Source of the DNA: CAZNKU01 sp045545235
GTDB lineage: Bacteria > Bacillota > Clostridia > Monoglobales > Firm-18
DNA length: 15,097 nucleotides
Assembly (NCBI GenBank): GCA_045545235.1
Contig: JAZQAN010000049.1
Coordinates: 1-15,097, forward strand
Direction of reading: 5' to 3'
Shown here: positions 1 to 6,406 of the stretch, in pieces
Layout of the letters: the number at the start of each line of letters is the position of its first letter
Numbering within the stretch: position 1 is the first letter of the stretch
The notes under the pieces: model-generated
The model's database searches: none
What the model was told of the DNA's origin: nothing
What the model saw: only the letters and a program-made list of their open reading frames with translations
Translations under genes and position numbers: made by a program

Positions 1-75
1 AGATAAAAAACAACTTTAAAAATAAATAGTTTGCCGATTTTGATATTTACATATACTATAATATATGCAACAAGC

Positions 76-186
76 CTTGCGATGCAAGTCTTTGCGACTA
101 AAGTCGCTAATGCACATCGTGCATTTTGCTATATTGACGGCGTCGTAAAAATGCCCTTGCAAGCATTTTTACTCCTGGTAGCCGGG
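76..186. repeat. Cluster of consecutive short hairpins
   Basis: Six inverted repeats follow one another almost without gaps: CTTGC/GCAAG (76-88, 3-nt loop), GCGACT/AGTCGC (94-107), ATGCAC/GTGCAT (110-124), GACG/CGTC (136-144), TAAAAATGC/GCATTTTTA (146-171) and CCTGG/CCGGG (174-186, one G-T pair). The stretch up to about 215 is also richer in G and C than its surroundings. A 62-codon open frame (31-219) crosses it, but has no good ribosome binding site and its sequence is explained by the palindromes. I infer a structured non-coding repeat or the remnant of a small mobile element. I do not recognise the family. Confidence 0.6.
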
Positions 187-290
187 AACGGGAAAATCCA
201 GTATTCTCGCGGGTTCTAATGAAAAGCGACACAGAAAAACAGCGAAAAAATAGTAGGCCCTAATACGAACTTGTGAGTATCAAGGTTCTC

Positions 291-325
291 CGAAATATAG
301 AAATCTTTGATTTCGTTATATTTCG
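291..325. repeat. Stem-loop, 15 bp
   Basis: CGAAATATA at 291-299 pairs with TATATTTCG at 317-325, and GAAATC at 300-305 pairs with GATTTC at 309-314. The loop is TTT, with a 2-nt bulge on the 3' side. There is no T-run after it, so it does not look like a standard intrinsic terminator. It may be part of the same degraded element as the hairpin cluster upstream. Confidence 0.55.
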
Positions 326-357
326 TGATGGTTCTTATTATTCACTGTTCTCCAGTC

Positions 358-386
358 TTGACATGAACCTAATAAAGTACTATGAA
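358..386 (+). promoter_or_regulatory. Promoter-like boxes upstream of decayed genes
   Basis: TTGACA (358-363) is separated by 17 nt from TATGAA (381-386), a plausible sigma-A promoter. Upstream of it, TTCTCC at 348-353 resembles the sequence just before the TTGACA at 2217. It points towards the broken coding debris and the rhamnose mutarotase remnant, so it may be the surviving promoter of a dead transcription unit. Confidence 0.4.
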
Positions 387-600
387 AGATAAAGAATGTT
401 GCAGGAAAAATATAAAGTAAATATACGCCATATGGTAAAATATACAATGAGTTTACTGTTACGGAAGATATTTTAGAAGATTTACACCTGAACAGATGGG
501 GTTATACAGCGAAATAGCGGAAAATATTTGCATTAAAGAATAGGTTCGCAAAAATCAAAAAATTTATTTCATAAAATTTTATGATAAGGGATTGATAAAA

Positions 601-749
601 ATGATAAAGGGATTTAAAATGAAGCTATATGAAGGTATGGCGGAAGAATATGCAAAAAATGGTGGGAATACATGGCGGATATTATGGAAACAAATGATGA
701 CAACAGCCCTGTTTCCATATCTTTGAAAAATGTGTTTCATCTTGATTAA
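601..749 (+). pseudogene. rhaM: L-rhamnose mutarotase remnant, internally deleted
   Basis: L-rhamnose mutarotase (RhaM/YiiL family, about 104 residues) interconverts the alpha and beta anomers of L-rhamnose in the cytoplasm. Here the frame from ATG 601 gives MIKGFKMKLYEGMAEEYAKN, matching the family N-terminus. A second frame, ending at TAA 747-749, gives KKWWEYMADIMETNDDNSPV followed by SISLKNVFHLD, matching the family C-terminus (E. coli RhaM has a WWKYM...DNSPVS...EVF block). About 50 central residues are missing and the two halves differ in frame, so the gene is dead. The junction lies in the A-run at 654-659, consistent with deletion between short A-rich repeats. The family match is from memory of the conserved motifs. 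Confidence 0.8.
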
Positions 750-759
750 TAAAATTTTT

Positions 760-800
760 CCTGATTTGACACGTGGTACAAGGCAACACAATGAATTGTG
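760..800 (+). promoter_or_regulatory. Candidate promoter/operator of the GH28-like gene
   Basis: A block at 760-781 contains TTGACA (766-771) and matches 18 of 22 positions of a block at 2211-2232 upstream of the esterase gene. No good -10 box lies 16 to 18 nt further on. Just downstream, CACAAT/ATTGTG (787-800, 2-nt centre) forms a perfect inverted repeat of the kind bound by dimeric repressors. I infer a regulated promoter, but no regulator gene is present in the window. Confidence 0.35.
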
Positions 801-859
801 CTGACGAACATTAATTGATACAAACTATGAATAATAAAGTAAAAAAGGAGATGGAGTAC

Positions 860-2176
860 ATGTTGTATAATATCATTGACTTTGGAGCAAAAGCTGACGG
901 AAGCCTTTGCACAAAGCAAATTCAGAAAGCCATCGATGCTTGCTTTCTGGCAGGTGGGGGCGAGGTTATAGTACCAAGCGGACGATTTCTGGTTGCAGGA
1001 CTTCGCTTGCGTTCAAATGTTAAATTGCACCTTCTGGAAGGTGCAACTCTTGCAGGAAGCACAAATCCCGAAGATTATTTTGCTTATCTCGATGATGAAA
1101 TTGAGCCTATAAGCATGGAGGAGCGTGAAGAAACAGTTTCGACAGCTATGCCACAGTCTCACGGGAAACGCTCTGTAATGCCATACAGCAGTTGGAACAA
1201 CGCCATAATCCGTGCTATAAGAGCAAAGAACATAGCAATTATCGGTGAGAAAAATTCATTTATAGACGGTCAGAACTGTTATGACGAAACAGGTGAAGAA
1301 AATTATCGCGGTCCACACGGTATAAATATGTGGTACTGTGAAAATATTACATTTTCGGGTTACACTATCATAGATTCAGCCAACTGGGCACACGCAATTC
1401 AGAACAGCCGTAATATTCATGTTAAAGCAATAACCGTACTTGGCGGTCACGATGGTTTTGATGTACGAACCTGTGATGACGTTGTTGTTGAAGATTGTGT
1501 TTTCCGTACGGGTGATGATGCAATTGCAGGCTTTGATAATATCAATGTTGTTGTGAAAAATTCGGTGTTAAACTCATCCTGCAGTGCACTGCGTTTTGGC
1601 GGTACAGATGTTTTGGTTGAGAACTGTACAGCCGAAGCTCCAAATACATACGGCTTCCGTGGAAATCTTTCTCCGGAAAAGAAAATGGCAAGAGCTAAAA
1701 CTGACGAAACTTGCCGTTATAATTGCCGCAATGCTTTTCTTTATTACTGTGATTATCGTGCAAAAATCAGAAAAACTCCCGGCAATATTCTTGTCAGAAA
1801 TTGCAGATTTAAAAATGTTGATGCTGTATTTTCTCAGCCGTATGGTCATATCTGGACATGCAACAAGGCTCTTGACAACATCATGTTCGAAAATTGCGTT
1901 TTTGACGGCGTGTGTATGCCCATAAACATCAGTTGCCCCGAGGGTGAACCTCTTACCTTTAAAATGAAAGACTGCAAAATTTCGGCAAGAGACGGTGCAG
2001 GTGACAAGGCTGTTGCTGAGGCAATGAACTTTCGTGATATTATTTTCGAAAATGTGGATATTTCGGGCTATGACAATGCAAAAATAGTATATTGCACATC
2101 AGGTAATATCGACATCAAAACTTCATCGCCAATAATTTGTGAAAAAATAAGTCAGCTCACAAGTAGCGGACAATAA
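860..2176 (+). CDS. GH28-like right-handed beta-helix protein
   Basis: A 438-residue protein related to polygalacturonase-type glycoside hydrolases (GH28), which cleave pectic backbones, and to other parallel beta-helix enzymes. The N-terminus has the typical DFGAKADG segment (residues 7-14) followed by AGGGEVIVPSGRF. The GH28 core is seen as GHDGFD (196-201) and RTGDDAIA (216-223), supplying the usual acidic residues D198, D219 and D220. The GHG histidine motif expected about 20 residues later is replaced by SALRFGG (242-248), and no clear RIK motif is seen, so activity or specificity may differ. Repeated coils such as NIxFENCVF run to the C-terminus. There is no signal peptide, so a cytoplasmic role on imported oligosaccharides is likely. 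The AAAGGAG at 844-850 fits the ATG at 860; upstream starts at 815 and 851 are poorly placed. The neighbouring rhamnose mutarotase remnant suggests rhamnogalacturonan, but this is inference. Confidence 0.8.
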   Translation: MLYNIIDFGAKADGSLCTKQIQKAIDACFLAGGGEVIVPSGRFLVAGLRLRSNVKLHLLEGATLAGSTNPEDYFAYLDDEIEPISMEEREETVSTAMPQSHGKRSVMPYSSWNNAIIRAIRAKNIAIIGEKNSFIDGQNCYDETGEENYRGPHGINMWYCENITFSGYTIIDSANWAHAIQNSRNIHVKAITVLGGHDGFDVRTCDDVVVEDCVFRTGDDAIAGFDNINVVVKNSVLNSSCSALRFGGTDVLVENCTAEAPNTYGFRGNLSPEKKMARAKTDETCRYNCRNAFLYYCDYRAKIRKTPGNILVRNCRFKNVDAVFSQPYGHIWTCNKALDNIMFENCVFDGVCMPINISCPEGEPLTFKMKDCKISARDGAGDKAVAEAMNFRDIIFENVDISGYDNAKIVYCTSGNIDIKTSSPIICEKISQLTSSGQ

Positions 2177-2210
2177 ACGATTTTAGTAAATTGTAAAAAG
2201 AATCCGTTCT

Positions 2211-2232
2211 CCTGACTTGACACATGTTGCAA
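2211..2232 (+). promoter_or_regulatory. Shared TTGACA-containing element before the esterase
   Basis: This block reads TTGACACATGTTGCAA in its main part and matches 18 of 22 positions of the block at 760-781 before the GH28-like gene. TTGACA (2217-2222) could serve as a -35 box. The best -10 candidate is only AATAAG at 2241-2246 with an 18-nt gap, so an activator may be needed if this is a promoter. The preceding stop codon is at 2176 and no terminator hairpin is visible between them. Confidence 0.35.
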
Positions 2233-2274
2233 TAGTTGGAAATAAGAAGTTTAAATACAAGGAGATAAATAGCT

Positions 2275-3030
2275 ATGGCACTTATGGAGTTAAAATTTTT
2301 TAGTCAGACATTAGGAATGCAGACTGAAGTGTATGTGGTTATTCCTCAAAAGTCTACAAAAGGTGAAATCGGAATTAATGGAAAAAGTGAAGACAAAGAG
2401 TATAAATGCTTGTATTTACTGCACGGATTGAGTGATGATCATACCATATGGATGCGCAGAACATCTATTGAAAGATATGCTGCTGATTACGGCGTTTGTG
2501 TAGTTATGCCGTGTGGGGCAAGAAGCTTTTATACAGATATGAAGTATGGTATGAAATATTTTTCTTATATAACCGAGGAACTTCCGAGTATTATAAGTGA
2601 ATTTTTGAAAGTTTCAAATAAAAGAGAGGACACTTATATAGCAGGTCTTTCTATGGGTGGTTACGGAGCGCTTAAGGCGGCTTTAAAAAAACCGGAAATG
2701 TATTGTGCAGTTGCAGGCTTATCGTCTGTTGCAGATATCAGGGATGGTATGTTTAAAGATGTTCTTGTGCCTGTATATGGGGAAAAGATTAACATTCCTG
2801 ATGATGATGATTTGTTTTTTCTTGCTGAAAAGACAAATGCCAATACACTAAAGCCCAGAATTTTTATGGGTGTAGGAACGGAAGATTTTTTATATGATTC
2901 AAATATCAGACTAAAAGAGCATTTTGAACAGTTTGATTATGACTTTTCATACCGTGAATCAGCCGGCGTACACGATTGGGGATTCTGGGATGAATACATA
3001 CGGTATGTTTTGGAATGGATGTTTGGCTAA
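2275..3030 (+). CDS. Esterase, alpha/beta hydrolase (esterase D/CE1 type)
   Basis: A 251-residue serine hydrolase of the esterase D/CE1/tributyrin-esterase group, whose members remove acetyl, feruloyl or other short acyl groups from sugars or small esters. The catalytic triad can be read: Ser126 in GLSMGG, probable Asp204 in GTEDFLYD, and His233 in GVHDW. The oxyanion-hole segment LLHGLSDDHTIW lies at residues 48-59. No signal peptide is present, so it is cytoplasmic. AAGGAG at 2259-2264 places the start at ATG 2275. It lies 98 nt after the GH28-like gene and shares an upstream element with it, so a deacylase role on pectin- or xylan-derived oligosaccharides is reasonable. The substrate cannot be read from the sequence. 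S-formylglutathione hydrolase is a related alternative, less likely in this context. Confidence 0.85.
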   Translation: MALMELKFFSQTLGMQTEVYVVIPQKSTKGEIGINGKSEDKEYKCLYLLHGLSDDHTIWMRRTSIERYAADYGVCVVMPCGARSFYTDMKYGMKYFSYITEELPSIISEFLKVSNKREDTYIAGLSMGGYGALKAALKKPEMYCAVAGLSSVADIRDGMFKDVLVPVYGEKINIPDDDDLFFLAEKTNANTLKPRIFMGVGTEDFLYDSNIRLKEHFEQFDYDFSYRESAGVHDWGFWDEYIRYVLEWMFG

Positions 3031-3130
3031 TTAAAACATGGGCTTATTTTATTCAAGTATATAAAATTCAAAAGATTAGCTTTCCGATTTTGAAATTTAC
3101 ACAGTAAAATTGTGAAAGGGATTTTATAAT

Positions 3131-3952
3131 ATGGGAAAATTTGACGGAATGTTGATTTGTACCGACCTTGACGGTACGTTGTTTAAAAAGGATAAAACCA
3201 TTTCCTGTGAAAATGTAGAAGCAATAGAATATTTTAAACATGAGGGTGGATATTTTACTTTTATTACAGGAAGAATGCCTTTTACAGTTTCCTGTGTTTT
3301 AGACACTATAAAGCCGAATGCTCCCTTTGGATGTGTTAACGGAGCAGGGCTTTATGATGGGGATATAGGGGAATATGTATGGATGGCAGTTATGCCCGAC
3401 AATGTTAATGAACTTATTAAGCTTATCGATGAAAATTTTGATGATGTGGGAATTCAGGTTAATACATACTACAAAACATATTTCTGTAAGGAAAATCAAA
3501 CCATGGAAAGGTTCAGAAAAGTAACGAAGCTTGAAAATCTTGTTTGTCATTATAATGATGTAAAGGAACCAATAGGAAAAATCCTTTTTGGAAGTGAAAA
3601 GGAAGAAGAAATTCAAAGTATTGAGAGAATATTAAAATCTCATCCTTTGGCAGACCAATTTGATTTTATCCGTTCAGAAAAAACCTTGTTTGAAATTTTG
3701 CCTCCGGGAATCGGAAAGGGGACTGCCATTACAAAGCTTTGCAACCACCTGAATATTGATGCAGAAAAGGTCATTGCAATAGGTGATTATAATAATGACA
3801 TTTCGATGTTTAAGGCGGCAGGAATAGGTATTGCGGTTTCAAACGCATGTAAGGATGCATTAGAGGCGGCTGATTACATAACAGTAAGTAATGAAGAACA
3901 CGCAATTTCCAAAGTGATTTATGATTTGGAATCGGGAAAATATAATTTGTAG
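3131..3952 (+). CDS. HAD-superfamily phosphatase, Cof/HAD-IIB type
   Basis: A 273-residue cytoplasmic hydrolase of the Cof-like HAD subfamily IIB, which usually dephosphorylates sugar phosphates or other small phosphorylated metabolites. Motif I is TDLDGTL, with nucleophile Asp12 and acid/base Asp14. Motif II is the FITGR segment near residue 46. The conserved lysine lies in GIGKGTAI, and motif IV is GDYNNDISMF followed by GIGIAVSNA. The cap of roughly 100 residues between motifs II and III is the expected C2 type. AAAGGG at 3115-3120 supports ATG 3131. The gene is 100 nt downstream of the esterase, with an AT-rich gap and no clear terminator, so it may be transcribed separately. The substrate is not determinable; family members are typically promiscuous. 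Confidence 0.9.
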   Translation: MGKFDGMLICTDLDGTLFKKDKTISCENVEAIEYFKHEGGYFTFITGRMPFTVSCVLDTIKPNAPFGCVNGAGLYDGDIGEYVWMAVMPDNVNELIKLIDENFDDVGIQVNTYYKTYFCKENQTMERFRKVTKLENLVCHYNDVKEPIGKILFGSEKEEEIQSIERILKSHPLADQFDFIRSEKTLFEILPPGIGKGTAITKLCNHLNIDAEKVIAIGDYNNDISMFKAAGIGIAVSNACKDALEAADYITVSNEEHAISKVIYDLESGKYNL

Positions 3953-3982
3953 ATAAAGTGGTGAAGAAGTTAAAGAAAAATC

Positions 3983-4012
3983 TTGCAAAATGCCATAATT
4001 CTGATGTATAAT
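3983..4012 (+). promoter_or_regulatory. Sigma-A promoter of the vanY-like operon
   Basis: TTGCAA (3983-3988) and a perfect TATAAT (4007-4012) are separated by 18 nt. Transcription would start near 4019, leaving a leader of about 30 nt that contains AAGGAG (4036-4041) before ATG 4050. No operator or riboswitch is visible. All downstream genes to 10245 are on the same strand with short gaps, so this is probably the main promoter of the operon. Confidence 0.65.
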
Positions 4013-4049
4013 TAATTGAATTGTAATTTGACAGTAAGGAGATACAATT

Positions 4050-5252
4050 ATGAGAAAATTACTGGTGTTATTATTGACATGTGTTGTTTTATGCACATCA
4101 TTTGCCGGATTAGAGGTAAATGCACAGGTTTCGAACGGTCAAGCAGGTTTTGTAATTGCCATAAACAGTTCGGCAATAGGTTATAAATCCGTAGTTTATA
4201 ACAATGCTCATTATGTTCCGCTTCGCAAGGTTTTTGAAAAAATGGGAGCGCATGTGTTTTACCGAAGCCGTGACCGTCAGATTCTGGCATTGTCACGTGA
4301 TGGTGATATGATACGACATAATATAGGAACTAACACCATTACCGTAAATGACGTTGTAAAAACCTATAAAAATTCATCTGTTTTAAGAAACAGTGAAGCA
4401 TACATACCTGTAGATATGTTGTCTGCAGCTTTTTTTACTGACGGAATTTTCTACATAAACCAATGTGTAAACATTCATAAATTTTTTGGCAATAATGATT
4501 ACAACAAAGTTGTTAAAGATGTGTTGAGTGTAAGCAAAAGTGCCAATTTCAGACCCGAAGAATTTAAAAACTATATAAAGTATCACATTAAAATGCCTGA
4601 ATATGATATGTGGGCAGTACTTTACAGGGTAAATCATGACCTGGATTATCCTTTTTATGAAAAAATAAAAGTTATAAAATATCCTCACGAACGTTCTGTT
4701 CTGGTTAACAAGTCACACAAGCTTCCTGATGGATTTTCGCAGTATAATCTTGTGAATATGAACAGAGCCTATACTGTAAATGATGGAAAGCAGTATTTGA
4801 TATCTGCTGTTGCTTATGACAAATATAAACAGATGGCAGATGCTGCAAAAAAAGAAGGACTTTCAATGAAGGTTATTTCTGCATACAGAACAGAGGCTTA
4901 TCAGAAAAATTTGTATAACGATAAGGTACGGACAAGCGGAAAGATTAATGCTGATAAATATTCTGCAAGACCGGGTCATTCCGAGCATCAGACAGGTTTG
5001 GCAGTTGATATAAGTTCTACTAAAGGTACTTTTGAATATACCCCGGAATTCAGATGGCTGCAAAAACATGCACACGAGTATGGTTTTATTTTAAGATATC
5101 CAAAGGGTAAAGAATGGATTACGGGTTATGCTTATGAACCATGGCATTATCGTTATGTAGGTGTTGATGCAGCAAAGAAAATATATCAGGAAGGCATAAC
5201 CTACGAAGAATATTACGTGAAATATGTTGATGTGAATGAATTTAAATTGTAA
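4050..5252 (+). CDS. VanY-like D-alanyl-D-alanine carboxypeptidase, exported
   Basis: A 400-residue exported zinc peptidase that would trim D-Ala from peptidoglycan stem peptides. Residues 1-25 are a Sec signal peptide with a long hydrophobic core and a likely cut after EVNA. Residues about 35-140 resemble the copper-amine-oxidase N-terminal-like domain common in clostridial surface proteins (HYVPLRKVFEKMGAHV, AYIPVDML). Residues about 225-375 are the peptidase_M15/VanY domain: VISAYRT, then HSEHQTGLAVDIS with zinc ligands His313 and Asp320, and YEPWHYRYVG with Glu363 and His366. All core residues appear intact. It is the first gene of the proposed operon, 39 nt ahead of the next start. With no van regulatory genes nearby, it is more likely a wall-remodelling enzyme than a resistance factor. 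Confidence 0.88.
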   Translation: MRKLLVLLLTCVVLCTSFAGLEVNAQVSNGQAGFVIAINSSAIGYKSVVYNNAHYVPLRKVFEKMGAHVFYRSRDRQILALSRDGDMIRHNIGTNTITVNDVVKTYKNSSVLRNSEAYIPVDMLSAAFFTDGIFYINQCVNIHKFFGNNDYNKVVKDVLSVSKSANFRPEEFKNYIKYHIKMPEYDMWAVLYRVNHDLDYPFYEKIKVIKYPHERSVLVNKSHKLPDGFSQYNLVNMNRAYTVNDGKQYLISAVAYDKYKQMADAAKKEGLSMKVISAYRTEAYQKNLYNDKVRTSGKINADKYSARPGHSEHQTGLAVDISSTKGTFEYTPEFRWLQKHAHEYGFILRYPKGKEWITGYAYEPWHYRYVGVDAAKKIYQEGITYEEYYVKYVDVNEFKL

Positions 5253-5291
5253 TTTTAAAAATTAACTTTGAATAATAAAGGAGACAAAAGT

Positions 5292-6368
5292 ATGGCAAAT
5301 TTCGGTATCAATGTTTTTGATTTTGGTGCAAAAGGCGATGGTATAACTGATGATACAGCTGCTATTCAAAGTGCAATAAATTATGCGGCGGAACGCGGTG
5401 GAGGTAAGATTTTATTCCCTTATACCAAGGGAGGATATCGTATTGCATCGCCGGGTATTGAAGAAGTAGACGGAAGACCTGTACGTGCACAGCTTGTTAT
5501 TCCACCGTGTAGTGCAAATATTCAGCTTGAGGGCGAAATGCCTTGTCGTATGCTTAATGCATATATAGTGGTTACTCCGGATATGAACCGTAACCCTACT
5601 ACTTTCGGAAAATTAAGAACTGATAATACAAGAATTTTTTCTGATTGGGAAGCACCTGAAGAGCACGACCCTACTGCACGCCCATGGTCAATAATAGCGG
5701 CTCCGCAAGGTACATCTTTTATAGGACGTTTCAGCGTTTCTCAGTTTTCAATTGCTAATCTTGAGTTCAGAGTTCCTATGAATCACGATAAAATGTATCC
5801 TACTCAGTCTGCAGTAAACCTTCAGAATGTGGCACGAATAAACATTTGTGACTGTCAGTTTTGTCTTAACGAGCAGATTGGTGATACTTTGCAGGAAAAA
5901 GAACTTCAGCCAAATCCTTGCCATACAGCGGGGCTTATAGGTTCGGCTGACCAGAATGATGATGTTGTTCTTCGAAATGTGTCGGTGCAGGGATACCGTT
6001 ATGGCTTTGTATTAGGTGAGCACGTTGTTGCAGATTATCTTTATGCTCACAATTGTGAAGAAGCCATAACATTTCATGATTGCTCTCACCTGTCGGTTAT
6101 TCAGCACGTTGTAGCACAACACAATACCATTATACTTTCTACAACTACAGCAGATTTGTTTGGAATGCCTAAAGGGCCTTGTAATGTATTGGTTGAAACA
6201 GTTAACTTTGAATGTGGTACAGGTTTAAAGCCTGAGGTTTCGGCTTTAAAATATGGCGTTTATGATGAGGACAAACGTTTGCACGGTAAGCTTACTTGGC
6301 ACAAACCATGGGGTGAACAGGTATTCCCTTGTATATGTAGTGATGAGTTTAAGGTTGACCATTTCTAA
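5292..6368 (+). CDS. Pectate-lyase-3-type beta-helix protein
   Basis: A 358-residue protein whose N-terminus, VFDFGAKGDGITDDTAAIQ (residues 8-26), is the signature of the pectate_lyase_3/glycosyl-hydrolase-28-like beta-helix fold. AAERGGGKILFPYTKGGYRI follows, as expected for the first coils. The middle and C-terminus contain beta-helix repeats such as INICDCQF and VVLRNVSVQGYRYGF. I see no GH28 catalytic GDD motif, so the name describes the fold, not proven lyase activity. There is no signal peptide. The TTG at 5268 lies upstream of the ribosome binding site; AAAGGAG (5277-5283) with an 8-nt gap selects ATG 5292. It sits between the vanY-like gene and the metallophosphoesterase with gaps of 39 and 38 nt. 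The substrate is unknown, perhaps a polysaccharide or oligosaccharide. Confidence 0.75.
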   Translation: MANFGINVFDFGAKGDGITDDTAAIQSAINYAAERGGGKILFPYTKGGYRIASPGIEEVDGRPVRAQLVIPPCSANIQLEGEMPCRMLNAYIVVTPDMNRNPTTFGKLRTDNTRIFSDWEAPEEHDPTARPWSIIAAPQGTSFIGRFSVSQFSIANLEFRVPMNHDKMYPTQSAVNLQNVARINICDCQFCLNEQIGDTLQEKELQPNPCHTAGLIGSADQNDDVVLRNVSVQGYRYGFVLGEHVVADYLYAHNCEEAITFHDCSHLSVIQHVVAQHNTIILSTTTADLFGMPKGPCNVLVETVNFECGTGLKPEVSALKYGVYDEDKRLHGKLTWHKPWGEQVFPCICSDEFKVDHF

Positions 6369-6406
6369 ACGTCTATACAATATTAATGCAAAAGGATGAT
6401 AAATTT

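Larger units (their letters stand above)
187..600. other. Gene-free stretch with coding debris
   Basis: No intact gene is visible. The part from 219 to 263 can be read as a 14-codon ORF of very basic and polar residues, which I do not consider real. Between about 405 and 560 all three forward frames are broken by stops, yet two short blocks look protein-like: one containing YTPYGKIYNEFTVTEDILED (about 421-480) and one in another frame containing FTPEQMGLYSEIAENICIKE (about 480-539). This looks like a decayed gene with frameshifts, but I cannot name the family. A stem-loop (291-325) and a promoter-like pair of boxes (358-386) lie within it. Confidence 0.4.

Noticed and set aside
76..186. CRISPR array or tRNA cluster
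   Set aside because: The hairpins differ in sequence and spacing, there is no repeated unit with spacers, and no tRNA cloverleaf or T-loop sequence is seen.
31..219. A 62-codon open frame over the hairpin cluster
   Set aside because: No ribosome binding site ahead of it, and its codons are dictated by the palindromes. A structured non-coding element is the simpler reading.
421..480. Resemblance of a YNEFTV-containing peptide to CRISPR nuclease segments
   Set aside because: The likeness covers only a few residues, no cas genes or repeat array are present, and the frame is broken on both sides.
579..791. A 70-codon minus-strand open frame
   Set aside because: It is antisense to the rhamnose mutarotase remnant, which has recognisable family motifs on the plus strand.
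815..859. Longer N-terminus for the GH28-like protein (ATA 815 or ATG 851)
   Set aside because: The ribosome binding site at 844-850 lies inside that extension and is correctly spaced only for ATG 860, where the family homology begins.
4050..5252. Vancomycin-resistance gene
   Set aside because: Although VanY-like, there are no vanHAX, vanS or vanR genes nearby, and this stalk-plus-peptidase layout is common in wall-remodelling proteins.
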